A DNA stretch of 64,000 nt from contig NZ_JALJZV010000001.1 of assembly GCF_024171535.1 (NCBI RefSeq), positions 1 through 64,000 on the forward strand, written 5' to 3'. Positions within the stretch are counted from its first letter, which is position 1. Each line of letters begins with the position of its first letter. The notes under the pieces are model-generated. The model had not been told where the DNA came from, did not search any database, and worked only from the letters and a program-made list of their open reading frames with translations. Origin of the DNA: Flavobacterium sp. HSC-61S13. GTDB lineage: Bacteria; Bacteroidota; Bacteroidia; Flavobacteriales; Flavobacteriaceae. Shown here piece by piece: positions 16,588 through 23,931 of this stretch. A program made the translations under genes and the position numbers.

Positions 16588-17787
16588 ATGCCAAAAGTAT
16601 CATCAAAAGGGCAAAATATGCCTGAGTCTCCAATTAGAAAATTGGTTCCTTTTGCGGAAATAGCCAAGAAAAAAGGAAATAAAGTATATCATTTGAATAT
16701 CGGTCAACCCGATATCAAAACTCCAGAGGTCGCTTTGAATGCTGTGAAAAATGCAGATATTACCGTTTTGGAATACAGCCATTCAGCGGGTTTTGAAAGT
16801 TATAGAACCAAGTTAGCGGCTTATTATCAAAAACATCATTTACCGATTAATGTAGAGGATATCATCATTACCACAGGTGGTTCTGAAGCATTGATATTCG
16901 CTATGGGTAGTACGATGGATGCCGGTGATGAAATTATTATACCGGAGCCTTTCTACGCAAACTACAACGGGTTTTCAACTTCAACTGGGGTGAATATTGT
17001 ACCGGTCATGTCTTCTATTGAAAATGATTTTGCCTTACCTGCTATTTCGGAATTTGAGAAATTGATCACTGCAAAAACCAAAGCCATATTAATTTGTAAT
17101 CCTGGAAACCCTACTGGGTATTTGTATTCTAAGGAAGAGATTAGTCAATTGGCGGAACTGGTAAAAAAACATGATTTGTTTTTAATTGCTGACGAAGTAT
17201 ATAGAGAATTTACTTATGGTGAACACAAACACGTGTCTATAATGAGTTTTCCTGAAATTGAGCAAAACGCTATTATGATTGACTCGGTTTCGAAACGTTA
17301 CAGTATGTGTGGTGCTCGTATCGGATGTATAGTGTCAAAAAACAAAGAGTTAATGGGCGCTGCAATGAAATTTGCTCAAGCGCGTTTAAGTCCACCGACT
17401 TATGCTCAAATCGCTTCAGAAGCTGCATTAGATACCCCTCAAAGTTATTTTGATGAAGTTATTGAAGAATATAAAGAACGCCGTGATGTGTTTATCGAAG
17501 CACTACAAGGAATTGAAGGTGTGCAAGTAGGCGTTCCTAACGGTTCTTTCTATTGTGTAGCTAAGTTCCCAGTCAAAAGCGCTGATGATTTCGCAAAATG
17601 GATTTTAGAATCCTACGATTATCAAGGTGAAACGGTTATGGTTGCTCCTGCAGCTGGTTTTTATTCTACACCGGGTGTTGGATTGGATCAAGTTCGTTTG
17701 GCTTATGTACTGAAGAAAGAAGACTTGTTGCGTTCGGCAGAGATCTTGAAACAAGCTTTAAAAGCATACCGTCTTATTGAAAAATAA
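16588..17787 (+). CDS. PLP-dependent aminotransferase, class I (aspartate-aminotransferase-like)
   Basis: A 399-residue fold-type I aminotransferase. Family segments are KVYHLNIGQPDIKTPE near the N-terminus, TTGGSEALIFAM (phosphate binding), ILICNPGNPTGYLYS with the cofactor Asn, LIADEVYREF with the cofactor Asp, and the Schiff-base lysine in DSVSKRYSMCGARIGC. This is the aspartate/aromatic aminotransferase (AspC/PatA-like) subgroup; the exact amino donor cannot be told. The ATG at 16588 is chosen because it begins at the usual N-terminus and the upstream extension overlaps the promoter. Terminated at 17806-17848. Confidence 0.9.
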   Translation: MPKVSSKGQNMPESPIRKLVPFAEIAKKKGNKVYHLNIGQPDIKTPEVALNAVKNADITVLEYSHSAGFESYRTKLAAYYQKHHLPINVEDIIITTGGSEALIFAMGSTMDAGDEIIIPEPFYANYNGFSTSTGVNIVPVMSSIENDFALPAISEFEKLITAKTKAILICNPGNPTGYLYSKEEISQLAELVKKHDLFLIADEVYREFTYGEHKHVSIMSFPEIEQNAIMIDSVSKRYSMCGARIGCIVSKNKELMGAAMKFAQARLSPPTYAQIASEAALDTPQSYFDEVIEEYKERRDVFIEALQGIEGVQVGVPNGSFYCVAKFPVKSADDFAKWILESYDYQGETVMVAPAAGFYSTPGVGLDQVRLAYVLKKEDLLRSAEILKQALKAYRLIEK

Positions 17788-17805
17788 GCCTCGTATTCTT
17801 ATAAA

Positions 17806-17848
17806 AAAAAACACTCCATAAAGTATGATGCTGTATGGAGTGTTTTTT
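17806..17848. terminator. Bidirectional terminator between aminotransferase and ZIP genes
   Basis: A 15-bp stem, AAAAAACACTCCATA (17806-17820) with TATGGAGTGTTTTTT (17834-17848), with a 13-nt loop, between two convergent genes. Both flanks carry suitable A/T runs. Confidence 0.88.
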
Positions 17849-17875
17849 TATAAAGTATATTTTGAGGTGATTTTG

Positions 17876-18586
17876 TCAAACAAAATAAGCGACAATAACA
17901 CCAAGTATGATAGTCCCGAGTTTGGTTAGATTAAAGCGGTGGTCTTCATTGCTCTCAAAAATAATGGTTGAGGAAATGTGAAATAATATCCCCACTACTA
18001 TAGCTGAAATTTCAGCATAATATTTTTGTAGAGGTACAAAGCTTCCGGAAACGTAAGTTCCTAAAGGAGTCATCAAGGAAAAGACCAACATAAAAAAGAG
18101 GATCTTTTTTTTGTCCATACCTGCATTGATAAAAAAGGTAGTTAATATCACGGCAATAGGTAAGTGGTGAATGGCAATCCCCCATGCTAGATTCAGGTTT
18201 TGACTTAGGGGCATACCTTCCAATAAAGCATGTATGCAAAGACTGATAAATAGTAGCCAAGGCATTGCATCCATTTTGTGTGGAAGGTGCACATGACCAT
18301 GCTCGGCACCTTTAGAGAAATATTCTAAAATAATCTGAAATACAATCCCAACCATTATAAAAATACCAATACTGCTGCTATGACTGTGATCGTGCTCTAG
18401 TCCACCGTGATGGAGGGGCTCAGTACTTGCATAAACTTCGGGTAACAAATGGGTTACCGTTAAGGTCAGTAAAAAGGAGCCGCTGAAAGCCAATAATAAC
18501 TTTAGGTTCTTTTTGTTTTTTGGTCGCAATAAAATAGCGATCAAATAACCGATGAGTATAGATAGTAATGGAAGGATGTAAACCAT
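17876..18586 (-). CDS. ZIP-family metal transporter
   Basis: A 236-residue integral membrane protein with about eight helices. The long loop after helix III is histidine-rich (HHGGLEHDHSHSSS, then a GAEHGHVHLPHKMD segment). Helices IV and V carry the ZIP metal-site motifs (LCIHALLEGMPLSQNLNLAW with H-x3-E-G, and GIAIHHLPIAVIL). Family members import zinc, iron or other divalent metals down a gradient. The start is 1 bp from the stop of the upstream methyltransferase, so both form a two-gene operon; no functional link is obvious. Confidence 0.9.
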   Translation of the reverse strand: MVYILPLLSILIGYLIAILLRPKNKKNLKLLLAFSGSFLLTLTVTHLLPEVYASTEPLHHGGLEHDHSHSSSIGIFIMVGIVFQIILEYFSKGAEHGHVHLPHKMDAMPWLLFISLCIHALLEGMPLSQNLNLAWGIAIHHLPIAVILTTFFINAGMDKKKILFFMLVFSLMTPLGTYVSGSFVPLQKYYAEISAIVVGILFHISSTIIFESNEDHRFNLTKLGTIILGVIVAYFV

Positions 18587-18587
18587 T

Positions 18588-19319
18588 TTATTTAAAAATC
18601 ATAATTAAACGTTCGGACTCTCCTTTATAAAACTTTTTTAAGCGGTAATCTCCAAAAATATCCAATAAATTGATATCGGATTCTTCCATCATTTTTTCGA
18701 AATCCTCTAGGCGAAAAGCGCGTACACGTTCTGTGAACTCATAATGTTGCCCTTGGTCGTCAAAGGCGATATCTTTGATGATAAATCCATCCTCATAACG
18801 TCTCTTTAAATGAAATTCAATACCGTCAACCGTTTTTGTTTCTTCGGGAATTAGGTTGGGAATAACCTTGTCCACATTCATAAAATCCATAACGGCAAAG
18901 CCGTATTCATTTAGACTATCACGAATGGCTTTTAAGGTTTTGACGTTGTCACTTTCGTCGTTAAAATATCCGAAACTCGTGAATAGATTAAAAATAGCAT
19001 CGTATTGTTGAGGCAGTGGTTGTCTCATATCGTGCACATCAAAATGCAATTTGTCGTTTTCGTGTTTTTTAGCGTCTTTGATGCTGTTTGCTGATAAATC
19101 AACTCCTGTCACATCATAACCCAATTGATTTAAGTAAATCGAGTGACGCCCTTTTCCGCAAGCAAGGTCAAGAATTTTAGCTTCTTCAGGAAGATTTAAA
19201 TATTGAGTCAAATTGTCCATGAATAACTGGGCTTCTTCATGATCCCGATCCTTATATAATGTATGGTAATACGACGTGTCAAACCACGAAGCATACCAAT
19301 TTGTTGATTCTTTTTGCAT
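18588..19319 (-). CDS. Class I SAM-dependent methyltransferase
   Basis: A 243-residue soluble methyltransferase. Motif I is AKILDLACGKGRHSIYLNQL with the SAM-binding GxGxG-like loop, then the acidic residue in VTGVDLSANSI and the motif IV region FNLFTSFGYF. The N-terminus (NWYASWFDTSYYHTLYKDRD) matches a family common in Bacteroidota, usually annotated simply as class I methyltransferase. The substrate is unknown. It is transcribed with the ZIP gene that follows after 1 bp. Confidence 0.85.
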   Translation of the reverse strand: MQKESTNWYASWFDTSYYHTLYKDRDHEEAQLFMDNLTQYLNLPEEAKILDLACGKGRHSIYLNQLGYDVTGVDLSANSIKDAKKHENDKLHFDVHDMRQPLPQQYDAIFNLFTSFGYFNDESDNVKTLKAIRDSLNEYGFAVMDFMNVDKVIPNLIPEETKTVDGIEFHLKRRYEDGFIIKDIAFDDQGQHYEFTERVRAFRLEDFEKMMEESDINLLDIFGDYRLKKFYKGESERLIMIFK

Positions 19320-19357
19320 GAGTTGCTTAATTTCTTTTATAGCCTGTAAATTTACTC

Positions 19358-19365
19358 TATTTTTG
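19358..19365 (+). promoter_or_regulatory. Putative -7 box TATTTTTG of the THUMP methyltransferase gene
   Basis: A perfect TAnnTTTG 46 bp before the start at 19412, in a short divergent intergenic region. No clear -33 TTG at normal spacing. Confidence 0.4.
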
Positions 19366-19411
19366 TGGAATATTATATTTTAAATAAATATTCCTAATTT
19401 GGAATAAGCCT

Positions 19412-20587
19412 ATGGAAAATTTTAAAATGATCGCTAAAACTTTTTTTGGTTTTGAAGAAATTCTAGCTAGAGAGTTGGAGCTTTTGGGAGCGAGAAGAGT
19501 GGAACAAGGAGTTCGTATGGTTAGCTTTGAAGGCGATAAAGGGTTTATGTATAAAGCTAATTTAGCTTTGAGAACTGCTTTAAAAATATTAAAACCAATT
19601 GAACAATTTGCCGTTTACAATGAAGAGAATCTCTATAGAGGGATTCAAAGTATTGATTGGTCCAAGTACATTACTGCAGAGCAAACTTTTGTCGTGGATG
19701 CTACGGTGAATTCGGATAACTTTAATCACTCTCAATTTGTAGCTTTAAAGACGAAAGATGCGATAGTTGATCAATTTAGAAACGATACGGGTAAAAGACC
19801 GAGTATCGATAAGGATTTTCCGGATTTAAGAGTCAATATTCACATTCAAGGTGATATGTGTTCTGTTGCTTTGGATTCTTCTGGTAATTCCCTACACCAA
19901 CGTGGTTATAAAACCGCTACGAATATCGCTCCGATCAATGAAGTTTTGGCAGCAGGTATGTTGTTGATGTCGGGTTGGAGTGGACAAAGTGATTTTATGG
20001 ACCCGATGTGTGGTAGTGGAACCATCTTGGCAGAAGCAGCGATGATCGCTTGTAATATTCCTGCGAATATCAATCGTAAGGAGTTTGCCTTTGAGAAATG
20101 GAAAGATTGGGATAATGATTTGTTTGATCAAATTACGGATTCACTGTTTAAAAAAGTTAGAGAGTTTCACTACACCATTAAAGGGTATGATAAAGCTCCT
20201 TCTGCTGTGATGAAAGCTAAAGACAATATTCGCAATGCGAATTTAGATGAATATATAAAAATTGAACAAGCGAACTTTTTTGATTCTGAAAAAGAAACAG
20301 AAGGGCCTCTTCATATGGTTTTTAATCCACCTTATGGCGAACGATTGGATATTGATTTAGAAAATTTTTATAGAGAGATCGGTGATACGTTAAAGAGAAG
20401 TTATCCAGGTACATCAGCTTGGTTTATTACAGCCAATTTGGAGGCCTTGAAATTTGTTGGACTGAAACCTTCGCGAAAAATCAAACTTTTCAATGGAAAA
20501 TTAGAAGCGCGTTTTGTCAAATACGAAATGTATGCAGGCAGCAAAAGAACCAAGTTTCAAACCAATCCTGATAGTGATATCGTATAA
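19412..20587 (+). CDS. THUMP-domain RNA methyltransferase (RlmL-like)
   Basis: A 391-residue RNA methyltransferase. The N-terminal ~160 residues contain a ferredoxin-like and THUMP RNA-binding region (KTFFGFEEILARELELLGA, then the INIHIQGD-like strand). The catalytic Rossmann domain has motif I in FMDPMCGSGTILAEAAMIA and the amino-methyltransferase motif NPPYGER (motif IV, N-P-P-Y), indicating N-methylation of a base. It corresponds to the N-terminal half of E. coli RlmKL (m2G2445 of 23S rRNA) or B. subtilis YpsC; the target here is inferred. The next small membrane gene starts 17 bp later. Confidence 0.88.
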   Translation: MENFKMIAKTFFGFEEILARELELLGARRVEQGVRMVSFEGDKGFMYKANLALRTALKILKPIEQFAVYNEENLYRGIQSIDWSKYITAEQTFVVDATVNSDNFNHSQFVALKTKDAIVDQFRNDTGKRPSIDKDFPDLRVNIHIQGDMCSVALDSSGNSLHQRGYKTATNIAPINEVLAAGMLLMSGWSGQSDFMDPMCGSGTILAEAAMIACNIPANINRKEFAFEKWKDWDNDLFDQITDSLFKKVREFHYTIKGYDKAPSAVMKAKDNIRNANLDEYIKIEQANFFDSEKETEGPLHMVFNPPYGERLDIDLENFYREIGDTLKRSYPGTSAWFITANLEALKFVGLKPSRKIKLFNGKLEARFVKYEMYAGSKRTKFQTNPDSDIV

Positions 20588-20604
20588 TTTTTTAAATAAT
20601 TCAC

Positions 20605-20838
20605 ATGAGTACAAAAGTAAAAACTTTCCTGTTACAATTTATTAGCTTTGCTGTTCTATTCTTTCTTGTAAGAGTATTAATCGTTGAGTTTACCGCATTA
20701 TCTGGATTTTGGATTCCTTTGACAAGCGCGGTTGTGGCAACGATCTTAGCTCCTCAGTTTAGAAATGTTACGACAGCTGATGGAGATCGTATTTTGATGA
20801 AATGGATTTTTATGAAAGGAGTGAAAACGTTTAAATAA
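20605..20838 (+). CDS. Small two-helix membrane protein
   Basis: A 77-residue protein with two predicted membrane helices (FLLQFISFAVLFFLVRVLIV and FWIPLTSAVVATILAPQF), followed by a short basic tail. No named family is recognised. It follows the THUMP methyltransferase by 17 bp and precedes a terminator at 20865, so the two genes form an operon. Compact spacing and a clean terminator support a genuine gene. Confidence 0.75.
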   Translation: MSTKVKTFLLQFISFAVLFFLVRVLIVEFTALSGFWIPLTSAVVATILAPQFRNVTTADGDRILMKWIFMKGVKTFK

Positions 20839-20864
20839 AATAGTTTATTACATTTTAAATCTAT

Positions 20865-20897
20865 AAGGGTTGTCTTGTGAAAGGCAGCCCTTTTTTT
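20865..20897 (+). terminator. Terminator of the THUMP operon
   Basis: Stem AAGGGTTGTCTT (20865-20876) with AAGGCAGCCCTT (20881-20892), including two G-U pairs, a GTGA loop and a T-run to 20897. Confidence 0.88.
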
Positions 20898-20938
20898 ATT
20901 GCAGAGAGCAGTAGATGAAGTTATTTTTTAAACTTTAA

Positions 20939-21016
20939 ATATGTTCTAATAATGACATATTTATAAATATGTTCTAATAATGACATATTTTTAATTATGT
21001 TGTATTTGTGACATAT
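20939..21016 (+). promoter_or_regulatory. Three palindromic operator-like sites at a 28-bp period upstream of satD
   Basis: Three 22-bp sites lie at 20939-20960, 20967-20988 and 20995-21016. Copies 1 and 2 are identical, with arms ATATGT and ACATAT around TTCTAATAATG. Copy 3 keeps TATGTT at the left and GACATAT at the right with a changed centre. The start-to-start distance is exactly 28 bp both times. The third site ends 30 bp before the -7 box at 21047, so all three lie upstream of the core promoter, a geometry more typical of activation or cooperative regulation than of simple blocking. The likely binder is the HTH domain of the SatD protein encoded next (inference). Confidence 0.8.
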
Positions 21017-21046
21017 TTTTTTATTTTTTATTTGATTTATAAATTG

Positions 21047-21054
21047 TATTTTTG
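21047..21054 (+). promoter_or_regulatory. Putative -7 box TATTTTTG of the satD operon
   Basis: A perfect TAnnTTTG box just downstream of the three operators. It overlaps the in-frame TTG at 21052, which rules that codon out and favours the ATG at 21073. No -33 TTG at normal spacing (nearest TTTG at 21031 is too close), as expected for an activator-dependent promoter. Confidence 0.5.
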
Positions 21055-21072
21055 AAAGGTAAATTCATTATT

Positions 21073-21669
21073 ATGACTGCAATATTAACTGGGGATATTA
21101 TCAATTCTAGATCGGTCGAACCTCAAGAGTGGCTTCCTGTCCTTGAAAAATCATTGGCATTATTAGCTGCTGATCGCAGTGGTTGGGAGGTTTTTAGAGG
21201 TGATAGTTTTCAGTTAGAAGTTGGGGTAGATCAGGCTTTAAAAGCTGCATTGTATTTAAAGGCTACCTTAAAGCAAATTAAGGGTTTAGATGTTAGGATT
21301 TCAATTGGTATTGGTGAAAAGAACTATGCCGATTCGAAATTGTCCCAATCTAATGGCAGTGCTTTTATTCATTCGGGAGAAGCTTTTGATCGATTAAAGC
21401 ACAAAACCCTGAGTTTTCAAAGTGATGATTCATCGTGGAACGAAATTATAAATCTGTTTTTAGACTTGATTTCAACCATAGTTAATGCTTGGACCCCTGT
21501 TTCTATATATTTGATTCAAAAAATGTTTGATAATCCTGATTTTACACAACTGCAATTGGCGGAATTGACGAAGATGAATCAAGGTAATATCAGTAAGGCG
21601 TTAAAAAGGGGGGGATATGATGAAATTCAAAAAGTATTACAGTATTATGTAAAAAACAACCCCTTATGA
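21073..21669 (+). CDS. SatD-family protein: cyclase-like palm domain plus HTH
   Basis: A 198-residue SatD-family protein. Residues 1-120 read like a nucleotide-cyclase-type palm fold: a first strand ending in TGD (6-8, AILTGDIINSR), a beta-hairpin FRGDSF (41-46) at the place of the cyclase KxxGDxF motif, and DVRISIGIG (73-81). A terminal helix with AFDRL (104-108) keeps an Arg where class III cyclases have their transition-state Arg. Residues about 155-190 form a helix-turn-helix (QLAELTKMNQGNISKALKRG). SatD membership is recognition; the cyclase comparison and DNA-binding role are inferences. The ATG at 21073 is chosen because the upstream TTG lies in the promoter. Its stop overlaps the next start (ATGA). 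Confidence 0.82.
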   Translation: MTAILTGDIINSRSVEPQEWLPVLEKSLALLAADRSGWEVFRGDSFQLEVGVDQALKAALYLKATLKQIKGLDVRISIGIGEKNYADSKLSQSNGSAFIHSGEAFDRLKHKTLSFQSDDSSWNEIINLFLDLISTIVNAWTPVSIYLIQKMFDNPDFTQLQLAELTKMNQGNISKALKRGGYDEIQKVLQYYVKNNPL

Positions 21670-22385
21670 TTAGTGTGCTTTTTTTAAAACTATTACTAGC
21701 TCATTTTTTAGGTGATTTTCTTTTGCAACCCGCAAATTGGGTAACGGATAAAGAGGCGAAAAAAATACGTTCGAAATATTTGTATTACCATATAGCTGTT
21801 CACGCAGTATTGTTGGGTGTGCTACTTTGGGGAACTGCAAATTATTTTAGTATTATAGGCTTGGTAGTAGTGTCTCATTACATTATAGATCTCTTAAAGT
21901 TGTATTTTGGAGAAAAAATTGTTCAGCCTTGGGCGTTTTTTATCGATCAAATCGCACATTTAAGCGTACTAGTTTTTGTAGCCGCATTTTATGAATCTTG
22001 GACTTGGAATTTAGATATACTTAATGATCCTACCTTTGTGCTACTGGGCTTGTGTTTATTATTAACGACGGTTGTAGCTGCTATAGTCATGAAGGTTTTG
22101 ATTTCAACTTGGAAGATTGATGACGAAGGTGTTGCCTTAAAAAATGCTGGAAAATATATAGGAATTTTAGAACGTTTATTTGTTTTTGGATTTGTAATCA
22201 TGAATTTTTGGGAGGGTGTTGGTTTTCTTTTAGCGGCTAAATCAATTTTTCGTTTTGGTGATTTAACGCGTGCAAAAGATCGTAAATTAACCGAATATGT
22301 TTTGATAGGTACTTTGCTGAGTTTTGGAATGGCAATGGGGTGTGGTGTGCTTTTCAATAAATTGCATCAACTGATTACAAGCTGA
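21666..22385 (+). CDS. DUF3307 membrane protein
   Basis: A 239-residue polytopic membrane protein of family DUF3307. About six or seven helices are visible. Several carry paired polar residues unusual for a membrane span: LLLAHFLGDFLLQPANW (H and D), YYHIAVHAVLLGVLLW, SHYIIDLLKLYF and FFIDQIAHLSVLVF. Such His/Asp pairs recall membrane-embedded metal-dependent hydrolases, but no function is established. It overlaps the SatD gene by 4 bp (ATGA), so translation is coupled. The pair probably works as regulator plus membrane effector (inference). Confidence 0.85.
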   Translation: MISVLFLKLLLAHFLGDFLLQPANWVTDKEAKKIRSKYLYYHIAVHAVLLGVLLWGTANYFSIIGLVVVSHYIIDLLKLYFGEKIVQPWAFFIDQIAHLSVLVFVAAFYESWTWNLDILNDPTFVLLGLCLLLTTVVAAIVMKVLISTWKIDDEGVALKNAGKYIGILERLFVFGFVIMNFWEGVGFLLAAKSIFRFGDLTRAKDRKLTEYVLIGTLLSFGMAMGCGVLFNKLHQLITS

Positions 22386-22593
22386 TGATGTCGTACTTTT
22401 TTAAACTTGCTACACAAAAACTCCGATCGGCAAGATAAATAGCTGTAATGTTCTTTTGTAAGGAATCAATTGTGCCGTTTATCTCTAACTGATCTGTAGC
22501 TCGTGTAGGTTAAGAATGAGCAAATGCCAGACTGCTGAGCAGAAGGCTACCCAGTAATACCAACAAACAGATGATGTAAAATTTCTTATTCAT
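22375..22593 (-). pseudogene. Nonsense-interrupted small secreted-protein ORF
   Basis: On the minus strand an ATG at 22593 opens a clear Sec signal peptide (MNKKFYIICLLVLLGSLLL, then SSLAFAHS) that ends at an in-frame TAA (22510-22512). The same frame then stays open for 44 more codons (begins PTRATDQLEINGTIDSLQKN) to a TAA at 22375-22377, overlapping the end of the DUF3307 gene. A TATATTTG box lies 16 bp before the start (22609-22616). It may be a recently inactivated secreted peptide gene or, less likely, a 27-residue leader peptide. Family not recognised. Confidence 0.45.
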
Positions 22594-22996
22594 AACTTGA
22601 ATTCTAAACAAATATAGTTAAATTTTAAATATGTCGTATTGATTTTTTTTCGATTCTTTTGATTGTTAGTGATTTAATGTTGGTGTTTGGTTGTGTTGGT
22701 CTACTAAAAGTTGCTTTTTTGGCTGTTTTAACGCGCTAAACTGCGCCAAGTGTTTGGTTGAGATCTCAAGTGCCTCAAATGGGTTTGCTTATCTAGGTCA
22801 TGGTTGGTGTAGTGTTGGTACAAAGGATTTAGGCTTTAAAACACCTTATATTAAAATGAATAAGCAGTTTGTTCAGCAAAACTTTTTTTATAGGTAAATC
22901 CAGCGAATTTGAAAAGAAACGCTACCAGATAATAAAAGGATAATATGGGGTATAATACAAAAAATGCCTTATTTTTACGGGAAATTAAAAAATACT
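22386..22996. other. Long intergenic region before menB
   Basis: About 610 bp between DUF3307 and menB. The first 210 bp hold the interrupted secreted ORF (minus strand). A 68-codon plus-strand ORF at 22691-22897 is Cys-rich, lacks recognisable domains and is probably chance. No structured RNA, repeat or perfect promoter for menB was recognised. Confidence 0.45.
22609..22616 (-). promoter_or_regulatory. Putative -7 box TATATTTG before the interrupted secreted ORF
   Basis: A perfect TAnnTTTG on the minus strand 16 bp before the ATG at 22593. A single half-site GACATATTT, like that of the satD operators, lies slightly further upstream (about 22628-22636), possibly by chance. Confidence 0.35.
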
Positions 22997-23836
22997 ATGA
23001 GTACTATAAATTGGAAAACGGCTATGGAGTTTGAAGATATCACTTATAAAAAATGTGATGGAGTCGCTCGAATAGCTTTTAATAGACCCGATGTACGAAA
23101 TGCATTTCGTCCGAAGACAACCAGTGAATTGTATAAAGCGTTTTACGACGCACAAGAGGATACCAGTATTGGTGTGATTTTACTTTCGGCAGAAGGGCCT
23201 TCATCTAAGGATGGGGTGTATTCTTTTTGTAGTGGTGGAGATCAAAAAGCACGTGGTCATCAAGGTTATGTAGGAGAAGATGGTATGCATCGTTTGAATA
23301 TATTGGAAGTACAGCGCTTAATTCGTTTTATGACTAAAGTAGTCATTGCTGTTGTACCGGGATGGGCAGTAGGCGGAGGTCATAGCTTGCATGTAGTTTG
23401 TGATTTGACTTTAGCGAGTAAAGAACATGCTATTTTTAAACAAACGGATGCCGATGTAACCAGCTTTGACGGTGGATATGGATCAGCGTATTTGGCTAAG
23501 ATGGTCGGGCAAAAGAAAGCTCGAGAGATCTTTTTCTTAGGACGTAATTATTCCGCTCAAGATGCTTTTGAAATGGGAATGGTCAATGCAGTTATTCCAC
23601 ATGATGAATTAGAAGATACAGCCTTTCAATGGGCTCAAGAAATATTGGAAAAATCTCCTATGTCTATAAAAATGTTGAAGTTTGCGATGAACCTTACTGA
23701 TGACGGTATGGTTGGGCAACAAATTTTTGCAGGAGAAGCTACTCGTTTAGCCTATATGACTGATGAAGCCAAGGAGGGAAGAGATGCTTTCTTAGAAAAG
23801 AGAAAGCCGAATTTCGTTAAACAATGGATTCCTTAA
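22997..23836 (+). CDS. menB: 1,4-dihydroxy-2-naphthoyl-CoA synthase
   Basis: A 279-residue crotonase-superfamily enzyme that cyclises o-succinylbenzoyl-CoA to 1,4-dihydroxy-2-naphthoyl-CoA in menaquinone synthesis. MenB features are ARIAFNRPDVRNAFRPKTT, the SGGDQKARGHQGYVGEDG loop, VVPGWAVGGGHSLHVVCDLT for the oxyanion hole, and TDADVTSFDGGYGSAYLAK with the essential Asp-Gly region. Length is typical. The ATG at 22997 is chosen over an upstream in-frame start at 22964 because it gives the normal N-terminus. It heads a plus-strand run that includes menA and menC. Confidence 0.94.
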   Translation: MSTINWKTAMEFEDITYKKCDGVARIAFNRPDVRNAFRPKTTSELYKAFYDAQEDTSIGVILLSAEGPSSKDGVYSFCSGGDQKARGHQGYVGEDGMHRLNILEVQRLIRFMTKVVIAVVPGWAVGGGHSLHVVCDLTLASKEHAIFKQTDADVTSFDGGYGSAYLAKMVGQKKAREIFFLGRNYSAQDAFEMGMVNAVIPHDELEDTAFQWAQEILEKSPMSIKMLKFAMNLTDDGMVGQQIFAGEATRLAYMTDEAKEGRDAFLEKRKPNFVKQWIP

Positions 23837-23910
23837 TAGATCATAAAATTTGTTGGTCTATTGGATATAGGAATTGCTAGTAGCAAGCTCTGGAAGTAAA
23901 CGGGTTATAC

Positions 23911-23918
23911 TATATTTG
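23911..23918 (+). promoter_or_regulatory. Putative -7 box TATATTTG before the PH-domain genes
   Basis: A perfect TAnnTTTG 13 bp before the ATG at 23932. It suggests that the PH-domain pair (and perhaps menA) has its own promoter in addition to read-through from menB. Confidence 0.45.
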
Positions 23919-23931
23919 TTAATAAACAACC

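Noticed and set aside
20939..21016. CRISPR-like or simple direct repeat interpretation of the satD upstream repeats
   Set aside because: Only three copies with 6-bp gaps, internal dyad symmetry and promoter position fit operators; no spacers of CRISPR length and no cas genes.
22691..22897. 68-codon plus-strand ORF in the gap before menB
   Set aside because: Cys-rich without signal peptide, domain or promoter, and no operon context; consistent with chance in a non-coding gap.
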